Source: Acanthopleura granulata
Taxonomy: Eukaryota; Mollusca; Polyplacophora; Chitonida; Chitonidae
Length of the DNA stretch: 64,000 nucleotides
Direction: 5' to 3'
Assembly: GCA_016165875.1 (NCBI GenBank)
Contig: JABBOT010000002.1
Coordinates: forward strand, 1,389,540-1,453,539
Under the pieces are notes generated by a model, which worked only from the letters and a program-made list of their open reading frames with translations, did not search any database and was not told the DNA's origin. The translations under genes were made by a program, and so were the position numbers. Below are positions 20,864-31,165 of this stretch, one piece after another (position 1 is the stretch's first letter; the number at the start of each line of letters is the position of its first letter).

Positions 20864-23800
20864 CTGTCAGAAGAGAAAATTCATTTTGTAACAATCTGAT
20901 CAATCAACATAACAGGACACATGGAAATAATTTATGTATCTTTTCTTGCATTACTTTGTACTAGAGTTTTGTTGAGATTAACACTGTCAAAAAGAAATGA
21001 AGCAGAATTCATTCCTGAGTAAAAACCAGAATACAACACTGAAAACAACAAAAATCACTTCTGAAATACAGAAAGCCGAAGCAAAGGCTATAAAGTACAT
21101 TTGGAGTCTTTCAATAAAATTGTTGAACCAGAGTGCCTGGAGTAAACCCCTGGAGTTAACAAACACCCATTTTTCACATGTGCAATCGCAGTTATTTTTG
21201 GGGTGGAGGAAAGCGAAGGTCCTATGGAAAACCATCGCTTTGTGGCAAGTCATTGACAATCTTTCCTACATTTGATGTACAGACATGCACAGCATACTGG
21301 TCAAAGGCAAGTGGTCTTCAGATAATGTTAGACTGTGCAATCAGCCACAAAAGCATCACTGACAGTAACCAACGAGGCCTGAATTTATTTATTTGTTTTG
21401 TTGTTTTACGCTGTATTCAAGAACATATCACTTATATGTTGGTGATTAAGGTGGATGCAAACCGGGCTGGAGAAACCCACGCACGACCAGAGAGGAAGTC
21501 AGCAAGAACTGGCCGAACTCACATCAACTACACTGGAATGTATGTATGTATTCTTTGGTTTTATGTCATACTTGACAATTTTTCAGTTAAATGACGATGA
21601 CTCCTTAGTATGTATATATACTTTGTTTACTTGTGGCAGGGCAAGTCCATGTCACCAAAGGGCTGCCACCACTGCGGCATCATGCCAAAGACACCAGACA
21701 TGACAACCCATCCAGTCACATTATAATGACCCAACCCGACCTGAGATTGAACCTGGATCTCCCAACCTAGAGGTGGATGCTCTAATTGCTGGACCACTGA
21801 AGTAGTCACAGCACTAGGGTGCTAACCCCGTCAGCTACAGAAACCCCAGGAAAAGTCACAAATGCACTACCCATGGGTGGATATTGATCCTGCACCTCTT
21901 GTGTCCCTGTTGGTGAAAGACAAGCGCCTTAACCCATTCCTCAGATATATGATAAAACCTTGAAGCCAAAGCCAAAACAGCAAGAGTTAGATTTGACCCT
22001 GTGACCTCACTGGTCACCATGTGTTCTGAAATGCTACAGGCAAAATTCTGCAAAGCAGGCTGAAAGACTCATATTGCATGTAAGTTTCATGAAATTTAGT
22101 AATCATTTCATTTGTCTTACAGTTATTGTCTGTCCTCTATGAGCGCCGGAGGCCTTTTATCTGCCTTACCTGATTCTGGTTGACTTGATGAATTTGGGTC
22201 AGAAGTCTAACAACAGATGTCTTGGATTTGCTGATATCCCAAAAATACTGCTCCATGTCTGCTGTCGTCTTCTCTTCTTCCCAAGGCTCTACTTTCTGTC
22301 AAGATACAACAGGCTTTGTTTGTTCATGTTTTTTTAATTATCAGAACCCTCCTGACATGTCAGGCACAAAGCAGTGAGCACTTTATTTTCACAAATAAGT
22401 TGTTTTCCTGAAAACAAAAATGAGAGCTTTGGGAAGAGGATATATGTATATGTAACCCTACTGTTGAAAAGGGCAAAATGAAAAGCTTGGAGCCTGATTT
22501 TGAGTACGATATTCTCGTACCAGTGAAATATATAGACCGGGTACCCATAAAGGAACATCAAGACGTTAATAATACCAATGTGATCAGAGCTTACATACTG
22601 AAACTGTGAAATGCTTTTCTTTATATTTTGCTGGTGTTTTGCTGGAACTAAAAATATTTCACTTATATTCCAGCGGCCAGTATTATGATGGGAAGAAGCC
22701 AGGCAATGCCTGAGAGAAACCCACGGCCATTAACAGGTTGCTGGCAAACCTTTCGACGCAAGAGAATATGTGAAAGCAAATTTTCATGTTACCGTACTAA
22801 ACTGACCTATCCAATCCACCCAACAGCCAGTCAACCTGTTTACCAGCCTTCAATTCAAGTGGGTGGCTGTGGGTTTCCCTGAGGCTCTGTCTGCTTTCCT
22901 CTCATGATAATCCTGCCTGCTGTTGTGTAAGTGAAATATTTTTGAGTACGGCGTAAAACATCAATGAAATAAATAAATAAATAAATCATTTGTTTAACTT
23001 TTTTATACACTTATTTGATTGGTTTTTTTTTAATACTTTACCTGGGATTCAAAGTATAAAGCTGTGAGAAGATACATAACAAAGTCTTTGTTCTGTTTCA
23101 CCATGGGGCATCTGAGGATGAAAGTGCATGCAGAACCACATATAAGTTTACTGAGAAAATCCACCACAACAGATTCAAAACACAGCAAAGCTATGGAGTA
23201 AATCTACATTCTACATACATCAAACACCTGGATTGGTGAACACAAATATTTTTTCTCAGTTCTTTATTCCCAAATAATGTCCCGCTCTCACAAATTTATG
23301 CAATTCCACAACCAACAAAGCTGTGAACTACTTTCGCTGCCACTGTACAGAGTATTAAAACCTTTATTTTCAGAATAATTATATCAGGCTACTACACAAG
23401 GGCTACTGAACCAGTAAAACTGAAACCAATTTTAGCAAATGGTTTACAAAGTGCAAATTACTGATCATTTTATTCTCTTGTAAAACTGGAATCCTTGTAT
23501 GACATTGGCTGATTGTAGCAAAATAAAACAAGGGAGACAACTTTAGACAAACTTCCCCCCCACAGATATGATTTCACCTACAAAGAGTGGAAATATTTCA
23601 TCTAAATTCTAGCCTTCATAAGGCAAGATAATGTCACAAAAAATATAGCTTTAATCAAAACAGGTCTCCTCTACAAGGATAGAGCATAATTTAGAATGCT
23701 TATTTGGTTCGAAATGCTCACATCGTATGGCAATATGGGAGTTTCGAGTTCTTTTATGGCTAAAAGTAATAAAAGTGCTACTGTGACGACAAAAATGTTA

Positions 23801-26800
23801 GGCAACTATTCCTGATTACATCTGCTATAATTTGAGTGTCTTGAAAAGTGTCACAAAACGTTATTTAGACTTGGACAAACTATGGTGAAAATTGAGGAGC
23901 TAAAGGTTTGTGAACTTAATAAGTTATTAAAGAAAAGAAACATTATTTGTACCTCCTGAACATGGTGAGATGAGTCGTCAGTAATTTTAATTCAACAACT
24001 TTGCCTAACATTTTTGACAAATCATATGATACAGTAAGACTGTTTTTACCTTCAGCGACAAAAGAGTCTGAACTCAAAACTCCCCAGTTATCAATATTCA
24101 TAAAAGGGTCATGAAAACTACTCCCGTTGTAATTTGGTGTGCTATTAGCAGAGCTGATTGCTTCCCAACAGCATACTGCCAGGATGACATCATACACTAG
24201 GGACACAACTAAGTAACCGAGACAGTTCACCTGTAATTAATTAGGTGCTAAGCTCTATACAAACCTGTCACTGCGAAGCGAGATTTCTTGAGTCTTAGGG
24301 TTGTACTTGTCGCCGACAAGTCGCATCAGCTTGTCACGGCCATGGTAATCCAGTTCAAGTCTCGAAAGCTTCAACTGACAAAGAGAAATTGATTTCTCAG
24401 TTTTTAATAGAGCTTTCCACTTTCTGGCAGATATCTGACCACACAACCATATACAATATTTCGCTTTGAGGTCACGCAAAAATGACACATCAGCAACATT
24501 AAAATCTAGCTCCGCTTGACTGTCAAGAATTTGAAACTTAACACAAGCAGTCTATAAACAGTTTAGAAAGTTTTTATGATATGGTAATCAATTACCAAAG
24601 AAATCCAAGAATTTGCACACAAATTCCAGGACTTTTGAGGCTATTTCAATTCTATGATTTCAACGATTTTCCAGGGCTGGACAAACCCTGTAATAATGCT
24701 GACTTTTGAAGTTCCCCTCTACACATCCTGTGCAGCTATGCCTTTCGCATTTGCTCTAACCCCACAACTACCATACCTTGCATGTGACCCCTCTGGCTTT
24801 GGGGTTACGTACTGAGGGACCAGCTGAGAGGTAACTGGAGGTTATGATCTCCAGGGGGAAATGCACCTCACACTTCTCATCTGTTTCCAGTCCACTAGGC
24901 CAGGGTGTGCAGAACTCTACAGCACAAGCATCATGAAATACACTGTCTGGTGAAATAACAATAACAAAATTCAAAAAATTGTGCTTTTAAAATATGCTCC
25001 CCCAATGAAAAAGAAGAAGAAAACTGCTGCCAGTGACGAGAGGAACGCCACAGGCACAAAAAGCTGCTCGTCACAGCTAAAAACAGTATAAAATGTCAAC
25101 TTGTGACACTGTATCAGTGCATGACATCTTAAATGTTGCCATGTTGCAGCATGGAGGGGCTGAATGCTTATCTCTTTGGCAATGGTAATGTATCTATTTA
25201 GGTAAGGAGAAGTCAGCAGCAAAATTTCTTTACAAAATACTATTTATCATATCCAAATGCCCTGAAACATATACACCAGAACACCGGTATGGTTTCATTC
25301 TGTAATATTGTCTTAGTTTTAAACAAATACACGTGTACCCATGTTTACTTGCACTGGCTTACCTCATAGAGACAAAGCACAGACAGCTGTAAGACTCAAA
25401 GCCAAAGGGAAGTGTAAGATTCAAACCCAAAGGAAAATGTAACTCTCACCCAAGCAAAAGCGCAAGACTCAAATCCAAAGAAAAGTGTAAGACTCAAACC
25501 CAAAAAGGAGTGTAAGACTCAAACAGAGAGAAAAGTGTACGGATCAAACCCAAAGAAAAATGTAAGGCTCAAAAGCCAAAGAAAAGTGTAAGACTCAAAA
25601 CTTTAAGAAAAGTGTATGACTCAAACCCAAAGAAAAGTGTAAGACTTAAACACTCTTGTGTGTAACGCTCTTCCAAAGTTTATCAGATCATGACATCATT
25701 GTAAGAAAGTGTACACTAAATCTGAACTTTTGACTTAATTGGTTTTTTTAAATTTCTTGCTCAATCAAGATGTTCCTTTTGCATTCCCAACAGTGACAAA
25801 TATAAGTAGTCAGCAGAAGACTCTGATCAAGGTCCCAGGGACAGTAACACTTACTTTTCAATTCCAGGCAATGTGCTTTGATATGAGCAGGAGTCAGATG
25901 TAGAAAGTTGGGAATTTTCATCAACTCTGCATTAGCATAGGCTGCCGGGGACACACCTTTATTCTCATCTTTGTTCTACAACAAAAGTGGACAGTTCTAC
26001 GCTAGAATTATGTATATACTTCAATCTACCAAAAATAAAACACAAACACTATTTCAAAGGCAAAGAGTCCACTTCTGGGCTCGAAATATAGCGGCCATTG
26101 GGGACACATTGATATGCTTCCACAAGGAAATATACCACCGCACTACTCGCCACTGTGGCAGCACATTGGCGATATGGACCTGCGCTGCCACAAGGAGAAA
26201 CATCATATAAAACATTCTAAAGACTCATCGTCAAATGATGGAAGAAATGTTGAGTAAAATGTAAATACCAAGCATATATAAATACTCGCCACTGTGGTGT
26301 AGTTTCATTTGACTTCCTCCCATCATTCATGACACTAGGAAACCTAAAAACTGTAGATTCACTTGCATTTACAGACAATGCATAGAAAAAGACTGGGAAA
26401 CATTGAAAGAAAAGACAATGAAAAACTATAACCAATGATATTTCAGAACAGGGGATCATACAGACCTAAATGGGCATAGGTAACTCCATAAATCACCTTT
26501 TAATCTGGAATTCTTAACAGGCCATGGGATATGCCATTTTAGAGAGAGCAGAAACACGATGTCGTGTCATTCGTACCCTACCCTTTTCAGTAGTAAAAAG
26601 TAATGTTTTTTGAACTTTAAATGGGATTCCTTACCGATACATATGTACACTTGGTCTAAAGTTGTCTTTTCTTTTAAACATTTCACCAAACATCAGCAAA
26701 TAATGATGTGGTTCAACTGACTGATCATTGACTTGACCCTACCGTGACACCACTCATGAATACTGTCCCATGGCTTGGGCCTTCAAACTCTTTAGTGAAG

Positions 26801-29800
26801 CAGTTCTTCAAGTAAGGGGAATAACTCTAAATTGTGTTCAAACAGTGGACACCTCACATGTCCATGTGATTTGTGCCAACATATATCAGAGGAAGAAATC
26901 GCTGACTTCTTAAAGACCTATTCCGGTCTCAAAACCTTTGTGTCATTTAAGCAACATCAAAATAATTAAAACTGAATAGTAAAAAAATTACAGTATATTT
27001 AAAACCAATAATATATGTTTGTTCTTTGCCTAGTGTGATCTAATACATGAGCACATGATGTCAGCAATCGCTGACATATATCCAAAAATGATGCTGTACT
27101 TTCAAATGCTCATCCCAGCATAAATGCCTTACTTGATGTCACATCTGTCTGATTCGATGTCAAATAACAAATATTATCATGTCACACTAGGAAAATTTTA
27201 CAGACAAAGTCAAAGCTTTCGTGAAGAGCAATCATTAATTCCATAGCATTTCATTCATATTATTTTAATATTTTTACCCAGTTTCCATAGGGACTTGAGT
27301 GGAACTCAGGTAAGATATCTGACGTCCCTAGGAAGTAATCAACACAATTCCAAGACAAAGTATTATCCTCTCAGTGTTGCTCCTGACAGTCTTCTACTGA
27401 CCAAATTCCATATTAAATGGGTGACATTTTAATAGGCCTAAGTGTGACACTTGCAATAATTCTGACAGATTTGTACAAATGACTGTCTCTACGTGGTTTT
27501 TCTAGCCACATTCTCGTTGTGGTAACCACCACAAGAAATGTCGAAAAATTGAGTTGTACACAAATTTTACATTGAGCTTTGGATACACTGATTGTTTTCT
27601 GATTTGTATAAATTGAGTTTTTGAAAAGAAATTGGCTAGAAAACCCCCTGGCTTTTGAATAGTATGGTTTGCTGAGCAATTCATTCCACTCCAGCTCTTA
27701 CCTTGACGAAGCCCTGCCTGACGGGAAATGGCACTACAGAGGATTTGAACGTGGACCGTGCGGGCCACACTGCTGTCCACTCATCGCCTGGTTTGAGACG
27801 CTGGGACCTATCTGGTGGAACCTGCAAATGTACAAATAAGACAACATTTATAAAATATGCACATTATCTACCCTACTTAACTAAATTATTGGGACACCTG
27901 ATCTGTCTCTTTTAGCCAATATACAAGTAATTGTAACAGGAATATACAGTTTCTTTTTCTCATATGGTTATTTCATCAAATGAAAAACATATCATAATCT
28001 ATATCTTTACTTTGCTGAAAACCTTGGAGAGAAAGGTAAGTTTTTGCTTTCAGCACTACTGATACCTGTCCCAAAAATCCATCAGTACAGACAGGGGCTT
28101 CAAGATACTGTGCATACCTCGTTCTAAGCTTTTTCACAAGTTCTGCACCCTGCCTGTAAAATTTGCATACCTTCCCCTTATTGTCAGTCATAATTTTAAA
28201 AAGATAGAAAGTGGATATTGACCCCTTTTTGCATGAGTTTACCTTTACCCCAGGATGACATTCTTGATTTCTAGTTTGTGTTTAGAGTGAACTCCCCTTG
28301 TGCCTGACCTTGATGTCTTCTATCACACTGTAACACTGACCATGGTTGTAAACTTAAACTGAGAAATATCAAGCCAGAGCTGACTGAGGTACACTAATGT
28401 TCTAAAGTTATATTGAGCAGATCTGTAATCATCTTGTAGTATACCTTTCTTGAACATTTTAGCCTCAGAAAAGAAAGGCTTGAAAGCTACTAAATCATTC
28501 TTGGAACTAACTCCCTGACAGTAATTTAACCCAGCATTACAACCCCTTTACCAAGGTGTTGCACACATTTATTCATACTTTCACATTTTTAGCCTCTTTA
28601 TTCATTTATTTTGACAACTGGTTATCATGTCATTATTACTGATTACATTAATGTCATTGAACTTATCATTAACATTCAATACCTGTGTCCATTCTTCTAT
28701 TATAAAACACACTATTATTTGTGGACAAATTTCATACCACATGCACCACTTACAATATGAAAGGCAAATTTGTCTCCCTCAACGACAGTTTCATAATGAC
28801 TATGTGGTGCAGTTAAAATAAACTCTAAATACTGTTAAAGATCACTCGTAGAGGACAGGTTATAAAATCCTACTTCAGCTTTCTGAATCCGTCTTGCTTT
28901 CCTCTTCTCAGCTGGTTTAAGCCCCTTGATCTCAAACACTCGGAAGTCAGAACCACCTGTAACGTGAGAAAAAAAAAAAAAAAAAAAAACAAAAAAAAAA
29001 AAACTCCATGTCCATAAACAACTTGCTCTACTTGGTTTCTGCCACCCATGACCCTGAACGCCTTCACATATGAAAAGTTTCTCAGTATGGAATTATCACT
29101 TAAAAATAAGTGGTCAAGAAAGGTAGCAAATTTGTTCACATTGTCATTATATATGTTCATTATATGATTTATATTCAGTTACTGCAAAACTAATATATTG
29201 AACTAAAATCCACTGTTCTAACTTCTCCATAACAAAGAATTTCTACCCCACAATTTTGCTTTTACTTTTTTAGTACCTTAAACAGTTACTGAAAATTTCA
29301 TGTAATCAATAACTTAAACTAGCAGCTTGAAAGACTGTATCATTTAGTTTCTTTATTTAATTCACTGATGTTTAACACCGTACCCAAAAATCTTCACTTC
29401 TACAATGGCAATCAGTTTTACCATCAGCGTAACCAACAGACAGACCTTTGCCAACTTACTGATGAACCTTTCAACATGTAATGTACTGTCATGCACACCA
29501 TAATTATCTGCGGATGACAAATGGTCTTTAACAAATCTTAGACTGTGCCAATGGTCACATGATTGTCTTTGACCATAAGTCACCAAAGTCCCACAAGAAG
29601 TGAGAGAAGGGGAGTCTCCAAACTCCTTGTCTATGGTCGGGTTTCATCCTACACATTATGTGTCCTAGTGACTGAACGCAGGCTGTAACCACTAGACCAC
29701 AGCCTGGACTGACACAAAAGTTTGTAATTGCCAGTAATAAGTACAAAAAGCAATTATATGTATCATGCCTCACATGTCTTTAAAATCCCTGTTTCTTTCA

Positions 29801-30819
29801 TAAGATAAATAACCAGAGTCTCTGATGTGATTGTAGCTCTACAAAATTATCAATGAGTGGATTACAAAACGACCATATTGGTGGGAGGCTCATGGGTCAC
29901 TGCACTGTGCTAACTGACTGAGCCACAGGTGCCCCCGACAACATTTGATAAAGCATCCTCCATTTGTACAGCCCTCTGTCACCAAGACCCATTTAGAGAA
30001 GCGTGAATGAAGTAAGTCAGTACTCTTGAGGAAAAAAAACACGTACACAACAACCTGGTTTTTACTATAGCCAAAGGCAGTTTCACATGACACATTCCTG
30101 TCAGGCCTCATGGCAAAGCTAAAGACTGAAAAAGAAAAATGGACAGACACTCAGGCAATTCAAAACTATGCGCTGCCTCACTGTAATATGGGTGCTGCTT
30201 CACTGTAATATGGGTGCTGACTCACTATAATATAAGGCAGATTTGGTCATTGCAATGTCAATCCAAAACTAGGTGAAGAACTGAAAAAGTTGTTCAGAGT
30301 TCTGTCCCTTCATGGTTGTGTAATATTGTATTGCAATCTTGCTCTGCATATTAAATTAAGCAATAAAGCTTGACGTTTGACATTTATGAATTGTCATTGG
30401 ACTGCTGGAGTGATTTATTTCATCAGTTTCTTTCTTTCTTCTAAACTCATTCATCATTAATGGTTATTCTAACATCACTCTCAAGACCAAGGAGTGGCCG
30501 AAACTGAACGGTTAGACTGCAAACCACCGATGTGTCAACGAGGCAACCGGAGGTGAATGGGCTAAAAATAGATGAATCTCACATGTGCCGTTCATTGAGA
30601 ACTGCCTGCATACACCATTATACTGGTCCCAGTTTTCGTAGGGTAAAAGTTTAAAATACCTGTGTTTTCCGTTGTCCTTTCTGGTAATCTGCTGTTTTTT
30701 TCCGACGCATGAGTGGCAAAACTGTACATGCCCATGTTAAACTTCACATTTGTGTCTATGCGTGACAACAAATATAGAACGGGCCTACCATACGATCTTA
30801 GCGATCGTTCCATCGCCAT
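20684..30819 (-). CDS. MRPS35: MRPS35, mitochondrial small ribosomal subunit protein mS35, complete
   Basis: Nine coding exons: 30819-30660, 28956-28874, 27821-27702, 25975-25855, 24946-24777, 24374-24265, 23111-23042, 22295-22170 and 20863-20684. All have GT-AG borders and fitting phases, giving about 379 residues (human about 323). The family is recognised from [72 protein letters not shown] and [19 protein letters not shown], each close to a vertebrate mS35 block. The protein is a metazoan/fungal-type component of the mitochondrial ribosome small subunit. The N-terminus is Arg/Ser-rich with few acidic residues, as for a matrix presequence. The ATG at 30819 is the first in frame; the same frame is open upstream but without another ATG before the shared promoter. 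The last exon is the least conserved. Confidence 0.93.
20864..22169 (-). other. MRPS35 last intron, filled with dispersed repeats
   Basis: Holds a reverse SINE-like copy (21384-21495, 'tttgttgttttacgctgtat' then 'tcaagaacatatcactta'), the 21190-21250 repeat and the 21640-21740 repeat. No exon seen. Confidence 0.55.
22170..22295 (-). CDS. MRPS35: MRPS35 exon 8 (42 codons)
   Basis: Acceptor CTTGACAG, donor CAG|GTAAGG. Encodes [20 protein letters not shown], a strong family match, followed by a less conserved helix. Confidence 0.92.
22652..22985. repeat. Two SINE-like copies in inverted orientation
   Basis: 22652-22770 reads in reverse ('atttcacttatattccagcg' then 'gagagaaacccacggcc'). 22855-22985 reads forward ('gtgggtttccctgaggctct', 'tttttgagtacggcgtaaaa', then 'aataaataaataaataaat'). 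Together they form a long imperfect inverted repeat inside a MRPS35 intron. Confidence 0.7.
23042..23111 (-). CDS. MRPS35: MRPS35 exon 7 (70 nt)
   Basis: Acceptor CATCCTCAG, donor CAG|GTAAAG. Encodes [20 protein letters not shown] then ESQ, matching the family's RCP...NYDYAxYLLTxLYxES block. Too short to be visible as a long ORF. Confidence 0.92.
23112..24264 (-). other. MRPS35 intron 6, nothing recognised
   Basis: AT-rich; the 95-residue minus-strand frame at 23943-24230 has no family match and no splice support. Confidence 0.5.
24265..24374 (-). CDS. MRPS35: MRPS35 exon 6
   Basis: Acceptor TTTGTCAG, donor GACAG|GTTTGT. Encodes [20 protein letters not shown] and [16 protein letters not shown], then two bases of the Arg codon in the following DRCP motif. 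Confidence 0.92.
24777..24946 (-). CDS. MRPS35: MRPS35 exon 5
   Basis: Acceptor TTCACCAG, donor AAG|GTATGG, two bases then 56 codons. It includes [20 protein letters not shown] and [17 protein letters not shown], the family core. The alternative acceptor four bases downstream (CAGACAG) would break the phase. Confidence 0.9.
25388..25651 (+). repeat. Minisatellite with a 25-27-bp unit, about 11 copies
   Basis: The unit is close to 'gtgtaagactcaaacccaaa' + 'gaaaa'. Copies differ by point changes and one-base length changes. It lies in the MRPS35 intron between exons 4 and 5. Confidence 0.85.
25855..25975 (-). CDS. MRPS35: MRPS35 exon 4
   Basis: Acceptor TTGTTGTAG, donor AAAA|GTAAGT. Encodes the block [20 protein letters not shown], one of the most conserved in the family, then LELK and one base. 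Confidence 0.9.
26907..27312 (-). mobile_element. Inverted-repeat element family C, copy 1
   Basis: Reverse complement of part of 47513-48019: 'catcccagcataaatgcctt', 'acttgatgtcacatctgtct' and 'ggaaaattttacagacaaag' are shared. Begins 'cttaaagacctattccggtc'. The right end is uncertain. No coding content. Confidence 0.6.
27495..27650 (+). mobile_element. Inverted-repeat element family B, copy 1
   Basis: Terminal repeats 'ggtttttctagccacattct' and 'attggctagaaaacccc'. The interior has 'aaattgagt' motifs at both ends. It ends 51 bp before MRPS35 exon 3. Confidence 0.75.
27702..27821 (-). CDS. MRPS35: MRPS35 exon 3 (40 codons)
   Basis: Acceptor TTTGCAG, donor AAG|GTAAGA. Encodes [20 protein letters not shown] and then [18 protein letters not shown]. 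This resembles the vertebrate segment with PPRTERM, W-x-x-VYP and FKPSAVPLPVRMGY. Confidence 0.9.
28874..28956 (-). CDS. MRPS35: MRPS35 exon 2
   Basis: Acceptor CACGTTACAG, donor GCTGAA|GTAGGA. Two bases complete Gly, then 27 codons ([20 protein letters not shown]...). The 3' splice site is preceded on the minus strand by a very long T-rich tract (plus-strand poly-A at 28970-29003). Confidence 0.75.
28957..30659 (-). other. MRPS35 intron 1, no exon seen
   Basis: Contains two SINE heads in reverse sense: near 29690-29710 ('tggtctagtggttacagcct' on the minus strand) and near 29888-29940 ('cctgtggctcagtcagttag'). These look like tRNA-derived A-box regions rather than real tRNAs. Confidence 0.5.
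28970..29003 (+). repeat. Poly-A tract (poly-T on the gene strand)
   Basis: Two A runs separated by one C, immediately upstream (gene sense) of the MRPS35 exon 2 acceptor, where they serve as an unusually long polypyrimidine tract. Confidence 0.9.
30660..30819 (-). CDS. MRPS35: MRPS35 exon 1 (presequence)
   Basis: ATG at 30819, with [20 protein letters not shown] at the start, a basic and hydrophobic mitochondrial import signal. The donor is ACACAG|GTATTT after 53 codons and one base. A second Met two codons on could also be used. Confidence 0.75.
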
Positions 30820-30913
30820 AACGGGAGCGTTAATTGGCGAGAGAAAGCGAGATTTTGCGTGACTAAATTTGCATTCTCTCGACAAGAAGTGCTATCCCGT
30901 TGAACTCTGTGTA
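30820..30913. promoter_or_regulatory. Bidirectional promoter shared by MRPS35 and PPP1R12A
   Basis: Only 94 bp separate the ATG of MRPS35 (minus) from that of PPP1R12A (plus), so the core promoter and both 5'UTRs must lie in or overlap this interval and the flanking first exons. It contains an ATTTGCAT octamer (30866-30873). I see no TATA box. Housekeeping mitochondrial genes often use such divergent promoters. Confidence 0.75.
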
Positions 30914-31165
30914 ATGGCGGAGGAAAAAGGCTATCCCAGAAACGCTCCTTACAGACGATATGAGCAGCTTGAGCGCTGGAAAGGTTCTGCAACGGATCAG
31001 GAGTCTCCACACCGCAAACGGCCGGATGTATCTGTGAAATTTGCGGATGGCTGTATGTTCTTGGCAGCATGTTCAAGTGCGGACATAGACGAGGTAAAAA
31101 GTTTTCTGGATCGAGGAGCCGATATCAACACCGCAAATATCGATGGTTTGACGGCTCTGCACCAG
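30914..31165 (+). CDS. PPP1R12A: PPP1R12A exon 1 (84 codons)
   Basis: ATG at 30914; donor CACCAG|GTAAGT. Carries the basic leader, the SVKF docking motif and the first ankyrin repeat, ending GLTALHQ. Confidence 0.95.

Noticed and set aside
30869..30913. Extended MYPT start 15 codons upstream
   Set aside because: It would begin at TTG. The ATG at 30914 gives the expected MYPT N-terminus.
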